Shown: positions 54,212 to 64,000 of the stretch, one piece after another
How positions within the stretch are numbered: position 1 is the first letter of the stretch
Layout: the number at the start of each line of letters is the position of its first letter
Source: Poecilobothrus nobilitatus
Taxonomy: Eukaryota; Arthropoda; Insecta; Diptera; Dolichopodidae
Direction: 5' to 3'
Length of the DNA: 64,000 nucleotides
NCBI GenBank assembly: GCA_947095535.1
Contig: OX352774.1
Coordinates: 262,977,843-263,041,842, forward strand
Program-made: the position numbers and the translations under genes
Notes under the pieces: model-generated
The model's database searches: none
What the model was told of the DNA's origin: nothing
What the model saw: the letters and a program-made list of their open reading frames with translations, nothing else

Positions 54212-55966
54212 TTAATGCTGTGACCATTTGATAGTTTTAATATCGACACCTTCCTGAACCATTTCCCAAAGTGGAGACATTTCTCTTAATCTTTCAACAT
54301 GCTTTATACATTTATCAATTGTATAATCAACTTCTTCTAAAGTGGTAAAACGTCCAAGACCAAATCTATTAAAAAAATAAAACAAAATATAATTTTCAAT
54401 TAGTATTTAATTTTTTTAATAATACCTAATAGAACTATGGGCTAAATCTTCATCTGTTCCTATTGCTCTTAATACATATGATGGCTCTAAAGAAGCTGAA
54501 GTACATGCTGAACCACTTGATAATGCTACATCTTTTAATGCCATTAATAATGATTCCCCTTCAACATATGCAAATGATAAATTAACACATCCAGGATAAG
54601 TTTGTTCAGGATCACCATTTCTAATAACTTGTGGTAATTTCGAATTAATTTTATTAATTAATCTTTCTGATAAGAATTCCATCCATTTATGATCATATTC
54701 CATCTCCTCAATAGCTAATTGACATGCTTTACCTAAACCAACTACTAAAGGTGCTGGAACAGTACCACTACGTAAACCTCTTTCTTGTCCTCCTCCACTT
54801 TGTATTGGTTCCAAACGTACACGTGGTTTACGACGGACAAAAAGTGCTCCTACGCCTTTTGGTCCATATAATTTATGTCCTGATATTGACATCAGATCAA
54901 TATTCATTTTATTAACATCTAATAAAATTTTTCCTACTGCTTGAGCTGCATCTGTATGAAAAAATACTTTTTTGCTGCGACAAAGAGCACCGATATCTGC
55001 TATTGGTTGTTTTACTCCTGTTTTTTGATTTTTAAATATAACAAATACAATTTTTGTTTATTTTATTTTATTTTATAACTCACCGATTTCATTATTAACT
55101 GCCATAATAGAAACTATTGATGTTTCTGAGGTAATGGATTTTTCTAATTCTTGCATGTCAATAATCCCATTCTGTTTAACTGGGAGGTATGTTACTTTAA
55201 ATCCTTCATTTTCTAATGCACGACATGAATCTAAAACACATTTATGTTCGGTTTGTGTTGTAATTACATGTTTTTTTCTTGAAGCGTAAAATCTAAAAAT
55301 GTTAAATTATTTAGAAGTTTTTATTTAATAAAAAATTAATAATTCTATACCTTGCGACTCCTTTTACAGCTATATTATTTGATTCAGTAGCACCTGAAGT
55401 AAAAATAATTTCTTTTGGTTCAGCTCCAATTAAATCAGCAACTTGTTTTCTAGCATCTTCAACAGCATGTTCTGTTTCCCATCCATAAGCATGAGTTCTT
55501 GAATGTGGATTTCCAAATAAATTTACCATGAATGGCATCATAGTATCTAATACTCTTGGATCCTTAGAAAATAATTTTTTTTTTTTAAATAAAAGTTATT
55601 AAATTAATATTTACGTATAATTTATTACCAAAGGCGTAGTAGCTTGAGCATCTAAATATATTGGTCTTCTTCCAGCGAGTGATTCATTTTTAATATTAAA
55701 TTTTTCTTGATAAGTTAAATCTGTACAAAATCATAATTTAATAAATATATTTAAGCAGAGCATCATTTAAAAAAACAACATTGTATGTATAGTTAATCTA
55801 AATATAATTTATTGTTAGATAAGAACGCACCTTGTTGTTTATCTGTACTACTCGAGTATTTTCTATTATTGCAAACGATTTCATTATTGATTATCAAACA
55901 AATATTAGGAATATTAATATTTCTATTAGTAGTTGTTAAAATTTTATTTATTGATATCTTCAACAT
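54212..55966 (-). CDS. Nfs1: Cysteine desulfurase, mitochondrial (NFS1), six exons
   Basis: PLP enzyme that takes sulfur from cysteine for iron-sulfur cluster assembly and tRNA thiolation. Exons 55831-55966, 55629-55720, 55351-55562, 55084-55292, 54426-55017 and 54212-54365 join cleanly to 464 residues (human 457). Residues 1 to about 45 are rich in Asn, Ile, Lys and Arg and end RKYSSS, fitting a mitochondrial presequence. The core starts [18 protein letters not shown]. Present are [28 protein letters not shown], the PLP lysine in [18 protein letters not shown], and the catalytic cysteine in [14 protein letters not shown]. The C-terminal [21 protein letters not shown] is the conserved eukaryotic NFS1 tail. 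All introns are 58-110 bp. It converges on the Rab-like gene and diverges from Vti1. Nothing suggests inactivation. Confidence 0.97.
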
Positions 55967-56282
55967 TTTGTATTAGAAAATTTTTAAATATGTACTGTAT
56001 TATTTCACAATTTATTTTCAATTATCAAATATGAAAACAAAAATCATCCCGGTAAATCGAACAAGCAATCAACCAGTTAAATGTCAATTATTGAAATATT
56101 TGTTTCCAAAATGCCACAGCCCACAAGTCACAATGAAATGCAATGAAATAACAACTATCGGTGAATTTAGAAAACTTATTAAAAATTTTTATAAATTAAA
56201 TTTATGAAAGCAAAATATTTTTTATATTTATTAAAAATTAAATAAAAAATATAAAGAATATAAGTTTTATTTCTAAATATAT

Positions 56283-56733
56283 CTTTTTTACTTTAATTGA
56301 AGACTTTTTTTTTCATGAAGGCATTTATTTTTCAATGAAAACTTTTTACTTTAAGTGAAGACATTTTTTTTAATGAAGTTTCCTTATTCAAGTAATTTAG
56401 TTTAATATACATATGTATATACATGTGTATACATATAAATGAATTAATAATATCTTATATATTATATACTATTTATATTCATATATATATATATATATAT
56501 TTATATGTATACAACACAAATCATGTAATGAAATATATACATATGTATATATAACTAACTTACTGTTTTCTTCATTAAAAAAAATGTCTTCACTTAAAGT
56601 AAAAAGTTTTCATTGAAAAAAAAATGTCATCAATTAAAGCAAAAAGTCTTCATTCGAAATAAAAATGATTTCACTTAAAATAAAATGTCTTCACTTAAAC
56701 AAAAAAATGTCTTCAGTTAAAGTAAAATTGGTA
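56283..56733. mobile_element. Fold-back (long inverted repeat) element
   Basis: The left arm CTTTTTACTTTAAGTGAAGAC preceded by TTTCAATGAAAA is repeated as an exact inverse on the right (TTTTCATTG after GTCTTCACTTAAAGTAAAAAG), and both arms hold further copies of CTTTAAGTGAAGAC spaced by T-runs. The centre is TA/CATA microsatellite. No coding capacity. Outermost repeats are TACTTTAATTGAAGAC and its inverse GTCTTCAGTTAAAGTA. Confidence 0.75.
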
Positions 56734-57229
56734 TATTACCATTAATTACTAAAATAAAGTTGATTATTACATTTTTTAAACTTTAGTGAACTTTCTTTCT
56801 ATCTTCTATACTATAGAAGAAAGTTTTCACTGTAACATTAAAAGTGCGAATATTATTTAGGAACAATTAAAAAAAAAACAGAAAATATGATAAAAGTCAC
56901 CAATTATTTTTTTATTTTATGCAGTTTTGTGCAATTTCTTTTGATTACTAGAAAATTAAAAGAATTTTGTGAATTGTGTCTTCTAAGATTGTGGTACACA
57001 TAAGTGGCAACGAAAATGAAATCAAAAATTTAAATGACTTTGAGTAGGTCTGTCGCTTGTAGCTATGGTATGATATGAATATTGGCGAAAAATAATTTAT
57101 AATTAAAATTTTAAATGAAAATCAAAATACGGCGTTTGAAGTACTTAACATTAGAATTTAGACTAGTGATCAGGTTAATACAATTATTTTATTTGCTGTT
57201 TTATACGAAAACATCTTGACTAACTTGGA

Positions 57230-57300
57230 TAGGTAGGTAGGTAGAAATAAAGCTGCAGATGCCCACTCAGGCCAGTTTAGGTCCGTTGATTAGATTAGAT
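57230..57300 (-). mobile_element. Possible LINE 3' tail with (CTAC)n
   Basis: On the minus strand, GGACCTAAACTGGCCTGAGTGGGCATC leads to CTACCTACCTACC. A short GC-richer segment ending in a tetranucleotide tail is typical of some LINE 3' ends; no protein sequence confirms it. Confidence 0.35.
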
Positions 57301-58284
57301 TAAAGATATTAAATCATTCTTTACGAGTTTATTACAAAAAAAAAACTATTTGGATTTTAAAACTCACACTCATTACAAAACATTGTAAATCGATTAAATC
57401 TACCTCTGACAGAAGAGTAGGCTAACTTTAGATAATAAACAAAAAATTAATTCATTTTTGGTATTTTTTGCAATTTTTACTATTTTCTACTTTTGTTAGA
57501 TAAATAAATAAATTTTAGTTTTGTGTAGACAAGTGTACCTGTACCTTATTATTATATAAGTGTATATTTTATACGTGCGTACATACTATGTAGCTTAAAT
57601 TCTTTTTATTCTTACTAATTTCCTGCAGTGTTAATTGAAATTCAAGAATTTTACATCATAAATCTGCCTACATACGGTTCCATGAGAAAAATGTTATAGT
57701 CATTATTTTTTAAACTTTATACATATTAAAATTAATTTATATTCAGCTTGTTTTGATTTGTGATTCTAAATTCTATTATTAAAATTTTTGATTCAGTTTT
57801 TAGACTTTTAAAAACCTAATTAAGTTTTAATTTATAAAGAAAAAATAAATACATTTTTAAATGTTTTTGTCTTCTATTTTACACTATCATGTTAATTTGA
57901 TAGTTGCTAAATTTTAAATGAATTTATATATATGTATTATTATTATGTAATAGTAAAATTTGCTAATAAAGAAAATTGAAATAAATATTAAATTCAGTTT
58001 TTGTTCGAATTTTCTTTACAATTGTACTAATTTTTTTTTATGTTGCTAACAATGTTTTGCTTAAATATGTTGCTAAATACACTCTATTGTCAAAAATTTT
58101 AAATGTTTTGAAGAGAGAAAACGAATTCATCTGTCTCATATTCACAATAGCCACATTTTACTTAAGGAAAACTGATAGAATTTGTAGTGTGTTATTTTTT
58201 TTCGTTGGGATTCAGGAATTATTTTTAGTTTTTTTTATTATGTGAAATAATTAAAATTTTATATATTTATTTTAACATTCCAAA

Positions 58285-58529
58285 ATGTCCCTTATTGAAC
58301 AATATGAACAACAATATTCTGCATTAATTGGTGAAATAACAGCAAATATTGGAAGAATAAATATCTATAATACAAGTGGTGTGTTCCATGAAGTGATTCT
58401 CCATTACATTTTTTTTTTTCTTAAAATAAGTGTTGCAAAAATGGACTAAGTTATTTTTATTTTTTATTAGGTGCAAGAAAAGAATTATCAACAAAAATTG
58501 ATGCAAGTCTATCTGAAGCAGAAGAATTG
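58285..58529 (+). CDS. Vti1a: Vti1 SNARE, first two coding exons (partial)
   Basis: Exons 58285-58378 and 58471-58529 read MSLIEQYEQQYSALIGEIT, then IGRINIYNTS and GARKELSTKIDASLSEAEEL, the start of the N-terminal Habc bundle of Vti1, a Qb-SNARE acting in Golgi, endosome and lysosome traffic. Insect Vti1 begins with an almost identical MSLLEQYEQQY motif. The first intron is 92 bp (AGTG|gtgtgt, acceptor ttag|GTGC). Exon 2 ends TTG|gtaata in phase 0. No third exon could be found in the remaining 5.4 kb, so it should lie beyond 64000, and the complete cyclin D gene would sit in this intron. If no third exon exists downstream, the fragment is a truncated copy. Confidence 0.85.
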
Positions 58530-58912
58530 GTAATAATTTTGTAGTTTTATATTTGTTTTTTATTTTCTTGTACAAAAAAAAAAAAATAAAATATAAAGTT
58601 AATGAAACACCTGGCGAAAAGTCACGATAAAAAAAATTGAAGCAGAACCATTTTGCAAAAAAATTATTTTGACATAAAAAAAATTTTTTTTTATTAAGCA
58701 AATCTGTCAATTTTGCATTAAGCCACAACATAATAAAATTGAAAAGAAATAAAGGATATACATAAGTAAATAAATAAATATAAAAAAAAAATTAAGATAT
58801 ATTTATAAATATATCAGAAAATAAAAAAGTTTCATTAGCTATATTATGAAATTAAATCGGATAAGCATATAACAAAAACAAAAAAAAAGGAAATTTTATT
58901 AATTAATTCGAT

Positions 58913-59935
58913 ATGGAACTGTTATGTACCGAACAAGTTAGATTAAACGAAGATTTGGAAACAAAAAAGACCCAAAATAACGGTATATCACGTTATGTTG
59001 CCCCGTCAAAACCAAATTTATTATCAGCCGTAGTGGATCCAACATTTCTGACAGATCGTTGTTTAGAAAATTTATTAAAAAGCGAAGAAAAATTCGTAGT
59101 CTCATGCTCTTATTTTAAAACAACACCTATAACACCTTCAATGCGAAAAATTGTAGCTGAATGGATGATGGAAGTATGCGAAGAAGAAAAATGTCAAGAA
59201 GAGGTTGTATTATTAGCACTAAATTATATGGATAGATTTTTAAATTTAACACCAATTAAAAAAACACATTTACAAACTTTAGCTGCAGCATGTTTGTTAT
59301 TAGCATCAAAATTAAGAGAACCAAGTTGTAGAAGTTTAACTGCTGATTTATTAGTATTTTATACAGATAATAGTGTACACAAACAAGATTTAATACATTG
59401 GGAATTATATGTTTTAAGTAGATTAAAGTGGGATTTATCTACTGTAACACCATTGGATTTCTTAGAATTATTATTAATACGCTTACCAATTAGAAATAAA
59501 AAATGTCCAGACATTAGCATTGATAAAATAAGATTGCATGCACAAGCATTTGTATCATTAGCAGCAAAAGAACATTATTTTTCTGTATATTCACCAAGTG
59601 GTATAGCTTGTTCTAGTATAGCTGCTGCATTACATGGTTTAAATTGGGATCTAAGAACTGGTATAGATTTTCAATTTTTAATAAATCGTTTAACAGATTT
59701 AACTGGTGTAGAACAGGATTTTGTTCGTAGCTGTATGGCTAAAATGGAAAATATATTTGAAGAACATAGTCGAAATATACAACAAAGTTTAGATATGAAT
59801 GCATTCGAAACACAACATTTGAAAGTAACCGAATTCGATTGTAGACATAGCGTTACTGGTTCAGAATCCCTTTTAACAAAGGTTTCTACTGATTTATCTC
59901 AGACATATAAAGTTCATGTTTATACACACGAGTAA
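58913..59935 (+). CDS. CycD: G1/S-specific cyclin D, intronless
   Basis: Regulatory partner of CDK4/6 that drives Rb phosphorylation and growth. One uninterrupted frame of 340 residues. Residues 3-7, LLCTE, are the L-x-C-x-E motif that contacts Rb-family pockets. The cyclin box begins at MRKIVAEWMMEVCEE (about residue 77) and includes LNYMDRFL, ASKLRE with the CDK-contacting lysine at 133, and FYTDNS; similarity to vertebrate cyclin D is very high here. The second cyclin fold runs to about residue 285. The tail from 286 shows no Thr-Pro degron like human T286. ATG 58913 is the first in frame and places LxCxE at the terminus as usual. Single-exon structure suggests a retrocopy or intron loss; no frame damage is seen. 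It lies just after Vti1 exon 2. Confidence 0.95.
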   Translation: MELLCTEQVRLNEDLETKKTQNNGISRYVAPSKPNLLSAVVDPTFLTDRCLENLLKSEEKFVVSCSYFKTTPITPSMRKIVAEWMMEVCEEEKCQEEVVLLALNYMDRFLNLTPIKKTHLQTLAAACLLLASKLREPSCRSLTADLLVFYTDNSVHKQDLIHWELYVLSRLKWDLSTVTPLDFLELLLIRLPIRNKKCPDISIDKIRLHAQAFVSLAAKEHYFSVYSPSGIACSSIAAALHGLNWDLRTGIDFQFLINRLTDLTGVEQDFVRSCMAKMENIFEEHSRNIQQSLDMNAFETQHLKVTEFDCRHSVTGSESLLTKVSTDLSQTYKVHVYTHE

Positions 59936-62900
59936 TTTGAAAAAAAGAAAAAATATGAAAAACAGGAACGAAAATTTTTTTAATTCATGATATTAGAAAC
60001 AAAAAAATTAAAAAGTTGTGGAGAACGAAAGAGAAAGGAAATGTTTTTCGAAAAAAAAGTTAGTTAAGTAAAAATTTAAGAAAAAAGCAAAAAAAAAAAA
60101 AAAAAACAGAAAAGACTTTTACATGTAATGTCATACCATTAAGTTACAATTTATAAAATTAATATTTACATATAATTATAGTTTTTAATTTTTAAGTTTA
60201 AATTAAGCATTTTGGGGGCGATGAAAATATATATAAATATATATATATATATATACAGTTGTATTTATATTATTATTAAATAATGTAAAATATAATAATA
60301 ATAATAATGCCTTATAAAACTTGTAAAATTCTAAAATCATACAGATTAAAAGGATTTCTGTTTGTGTTCTTTTCTTTTTTTTTTTTTTTTAATTATCCGT
60401 ACTCAACATATATTTAAATATTTAAATTTCAAAATTAAAATTATATAGAGTTCTGATTTATATAGAAATTCTTAAGTTTCAATTGTAATTGCATGGTACA
60501 AATATACTTTGTACATTATTTTATTTATATTAATAAACAAAAATTTTTTTTTTATATTTTACTCATATTAACAATACAACTTCGTTGTAATATTTAATAA
60601 CAAAAACCAATATCAACAATTAAAAAATGAAAAAATTAGTTTTTAACTAAATTTAATCTTATATATATATATTATATAATATCATTGATTCACGTATAAA
60701 ACTCAATGTCAAAACTGCAAACGAAACTAAAAAAAAACTCGATAAAAATTAAATTTAATTAAAATGATCTTCTATAAAAAAAAAATAGATTTTTAAACGA
60801 ACTTAATATAATCAAAAAATTTTAATGAAAAATATTTAATTTCTACCGACCTTAAATCCAAAAGATTAAATTATTTAATAAATGTATCTTTAGCAGAATT
60901 TTTTATTAAATTTCTTTCGATGTCATGGAGTGTCCATTGCAAATATTAAATTTAAATTGCATAAACTAATGAACTTAGATGGCACATGCTTTTTATTAAT
61001 CAATCCCATTTTCGTTTTATTTTATAAATCGATGATATTTTAATAAATGTAAGATATGAAATATTTTCTTTTAACAGAATTTAAAATTAAATAAAAAAAA
61101 AAAAAACAAAATATTTAATTATAAAAACAGAAATCTTCTTAAATTCTTAGAATAAATTATAAATTAAAAAAACAAAAAAAAAAAAAAAAAATTTTATAAA
61201 TGGAAAAAGTGTGTACTTTTTTTCACAAAAAATTCGGTGCTCATTAATTGAACAGCATTAATAATATTTTGTGCTACTTTTTAATTTGTAATTTTTTTTA
61301 TTAACTTTTTGCCTACATTTAACTAGTAATTTCTACTTTTTTTTTTTTATTATTATATATACATATACATAAATTAATATTTGTATATAATTTAATATAA
61401 TAATATTTACTTATAAAGTTATAATTATGGTATAAATATACATATTGATAAATAGATTTATATATATTTTATGTCAATCTGTTAGATGTATGTTGTAAAT
61501 GTTAAGTTTATGTTTAACATGATAAGTTCTGTTGTATAAAACAAAAAAGAAAAAAAAGCATAATTATTATTACGATTAAAATAGTAGCCTAGATTCTTAT
61601 TTTTTTTTTTGTGAATATATTTTTTTTATCTCATAAAATGGAAAAAAAAAAAAAAAATGTGTTTTTCAATTTTTTTTTATAATTTGTTACCTTTTTAAAG
61701 ATCATCACTCAGAATCAAAAGAATAAAATATTTCATTTGATTTGAAACAACTAATCCCTAAAAGTAAAATTTTGAAAAAAAGAAAAAAAAAAAAAAAACT
61801 CACAATGATGTTGTGAAATAATAATAAATTCAATTGTTAAAAATATCTCAATTGAAATTAAAATAGAACATCATAGAAAAACAATATTTAATGGAAAGAA
61901 AAAAAAAAAAATAAAGTAGCTGAAATTCCAAAATCAATGAGAATTATGTATATCATTAACTTATGGAAATAATTAGAATCCAGGTAAATTAAAAAATGTC
62001 TTTACAGTTACCAAATCTTCGACTAAATAATATTTATCCAATCACTGGTTCATTAAAGATCATAGAACTTGAGCTCAGACTCTGTTAAAATTTTTGGATA
62101 AAATTTATTCTTTCAATGGTATGATAAGCCAAAAGGAAAGAAAATATTAAAATAAAAAAAATCAAATAAAATGAAATTCTTCAAAAATTATAATGATTTC
62201 ATTATCAAAACATGTGCAACATTTACATTTTTTGGGTTAAAAAAAGCGTAAGTTAAATAAAATGGTTTTTTTCTTTTGCTTATTGGTACTTTTTTTTGTA
62301 TCTTATATACAGTATTTTATAGTCTTTTATTTGTCAAATATTTAAATAAAAGTTGAATCATCTAATAAGTTAAGTATAACAACAATTATTTTCTATTTCC
62401 TTTAATATTTGATTGAAAAAAATCTACTAGAATTTTCTTTTCAAATTTTACTATGTTGTTGTCTTTTTGTTTTTATTTTTATCATACATATATGGATTTG
62501 CTTAATAAAAAAAAAAAAATATATATATATATATTTAAATTTTTTAAGGTATTATACATATTTTAGTTAACTAATTTATTTATTTATTTCTTTTTAATAA
62601 GTGATGTACTAATACGAAAACTTGTATTTATTAGTTTATGTTGTGTGTATCTTCTAAATGAATTTAAGTCTTTTTTTCTTTTTTGTTTTGTAATTCTATT
62701 CTTTTCTGGAACTTAAAAGTGCCTACATATTAATTAAAGTATATTATTTTGTTCGAATAGTAATTTTTCAATTAGTTAAAATGTAATTTTAAAATATTTG
62801 CCTAATTTTTTGATCAATCCTTTAACATTTAGTTTCTTTTTTTTTTTTATTTCTACATAATTTTACTCATGGTCATGCAATTAAAGCGTGCATTTAGTAT

Positions 62901-64000
62901 AGGTATTGTAGCGTAAAAAGAAGAACCTTTAAATAAGGCAGAGTTGATAAAAAAAAAATGCGTCATTCATTCATTGATGCCATTTGTTGGTTGTATAAAG
63001 AAGAATTAGTAAACATTAAAAAAATAACAGAAATCCATTCAACTACTGACCTCCTAACAACAAATTCTACCAGCAATATACAAATAAATGTATATGTATA
63101 CTTAGGTACCATACCTATGCATGTATATATTTTTTTTCATATTAAATTTTTATTCAAAAACAAAAATTCTGCTTTTAACTGCCATATTTTTTCTTTTAAC
63201 CTTTTTTTTTTTAAAATTATTATTATTGTTATTCATTTTAATAAAACTTGCAGTTGTTTTCCCTTCCATGTTTTCAATTTAATTATTTTCAAAATTGTAC
63301 CATAGTATGTACATACATACATTCATACATAATTCAACTGATGTTATGATTTCAACCCCACGTGTTTTGGTTAAAAGAAACTGCATAAGGAACTTAACAA
63401 TTAAATTTCTATACATATTACATATCCATACATACATAGTTAAATATATTTATATCTTTTAATGTATTAAAATATGTACAACTTGTGAAAGGTACATATA
63501 TGGTTTTCGTATACATAAAATTACACATAAAATGTTAAAGAGAAGTAAAAATTGATCTAAATAATATAAAAATATTAAAAGTTAGGAAAAAGAATAACTG
63601 TACGAATAATATTGATTACTATTATGTATGCAGCTGCAACGGAATGTAAGTATTATAATCTGCAGCTGTTAATTTTAATTTTTAACGTACAGTCACAGGT
63701 CAAAAAGGATAGATTTTCTTTTCTTATTCTGCTTCCTTTTTTATACAAGACTCGAATTTTTTTAAAAATGTACTTACATGCAAACACATTATTGTTTTTT
63801 TTTTTTTAATTCTTAAGGCAATGGCATACAGTGGTTAATTTCTTATAACATTATGCTGAATGAGAATAATTTTTTCCTTTGTTTAATATTTTCCCCATAC
63901 TTATTTTTTTCTCCACCAGTATGCCAGTATGGTGTAAATAAATTTTGTACAAAAATTTATTGAGCCAACAAGTATGCAATAGTATTATAAAAAAATACAT
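59936..64000 (+). other. Cyclin D 3' region and presumed Vti1 intron
   Basis: About 4 kb of AT-rich DNA with many AATAAA hexamers, long A and T runs (an 18-base A run near 60090) and TA microsatellite. The proximal part is presumably cyclin D 3' UTR. No further exon of Vti1 and no recognisable repeat family was found. Confidence 0.5.

Larger units (their letters stand above)
55967..58284. other. Divergent region between NFS1 and Vti1
   Basis: Holds the promoters of both genes, a fold-back element (56283-56733) and a possible LINE tail (57230-57300). Otherwise AT-rich DNA without a supported exon. Confidence 0.55.

Noticed and set aside
58324..58731. 135-residue open frame on the minus strand
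   Set aside because: It overlaps the Vti1 exons in antisense and is mostly Lys/Phe/Asn runs from A/T tracts.
62005..62090. Possible exon after a TTTACAG acceptor, candidate Vti1 exon 3
   Set aside because: The translated sequence does not resemble the Vti1 region that should follow (LEQM-type) and ends in a stop after about 27 codons.
62958..63305. 115-residue open frame on the plus strand
   Set aside because: Composition is Phe/Ile/Asn-rich as expected from translated AT-rich DNA; no domain, no splice context, no homologue recognised.
1..64000. CRISPR arrays, bacterial operons, ribosome binding sites or prophage
   Set aside because: No regularly spaced identical repeats with unique spacers; all supported genes are spliced or otherwise eukaryotic.

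Overview
This is a very AT-rich stretch of an animal nuclear genome, almost certainly an insect. It has spliced genes with short GT-AG introns (about 60-110 bp), TATA-containing promoters, long A/T tracts, several families of tRNA-derived SINEs, degraded LINEs and many non-autonomous DNA transposons. A transglutaminase with acylated and non-acylated N-termini, as in Drosophila Tg, fits an insect. The order cannot be fixed from sequence alone; a nematoceran fly is a reasonable guess only.

Left part (1-35.6 kb). One minus-strand transglutaminase gene (Tg) dominates. Its core exons lie at 385-2468 and the C-terminus runs off the left edge. Two alternative first coding exons can be recognised, one at 13.9-14.0 kb and one at 35.5-35.6 kb. 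Both end in phase 1 and both join in frame to the same downstream exon, so the introns are about 11 and 33 kb. Two plus-strand genes for small secreted galectin-like proteins (19.0 and 27.3 kb) and a third, broken copy (about 21-21.7 kb) lie inside the longer intron, antisense to Tg and between its two first exons. The rest of the intron is repeats: SINEs, LINE pieces, a pogo-like MITE and other inverted-repeat elements.

Middle (36-50 kb). No gene is seen. The stretch holds two copies of a poly(A)-tailed repeat, an old LINE end, and a well-preserved non-autonomous hAT element with an 8-bp target duplication and a tandemly doubled right end.

Right part (50-64 kb). Five compact genes: a sorting nexin of the SNX20/21 type (minus), a divergent Rab-like GTPase (plus), the mitochondrial cysteine desulfurase NFS1 (minus), the first two coding exons of the SNARE Vti1 (plus, running off the right edge), and a complete intronless cyclin D (plus) that lies after Vti1 exon 2 and so probably inside a Vti1 intron. 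SNX21, the Rab-like protein and Vti1 all act in endosomal or vesicle traffic, but no operon-like link is implied.

Most notable points: the alternative-promoter architecture of Tg with nested antisense galectin-like genes; the contrast between nearly identical first exons and diverged second exons in those genes; the third galectin-like copy broken by a mobile element at a TA site; an intronless cyclin D nested in Vti1; and several small inverted-repeat elements built from arrays of short oriented motifs.
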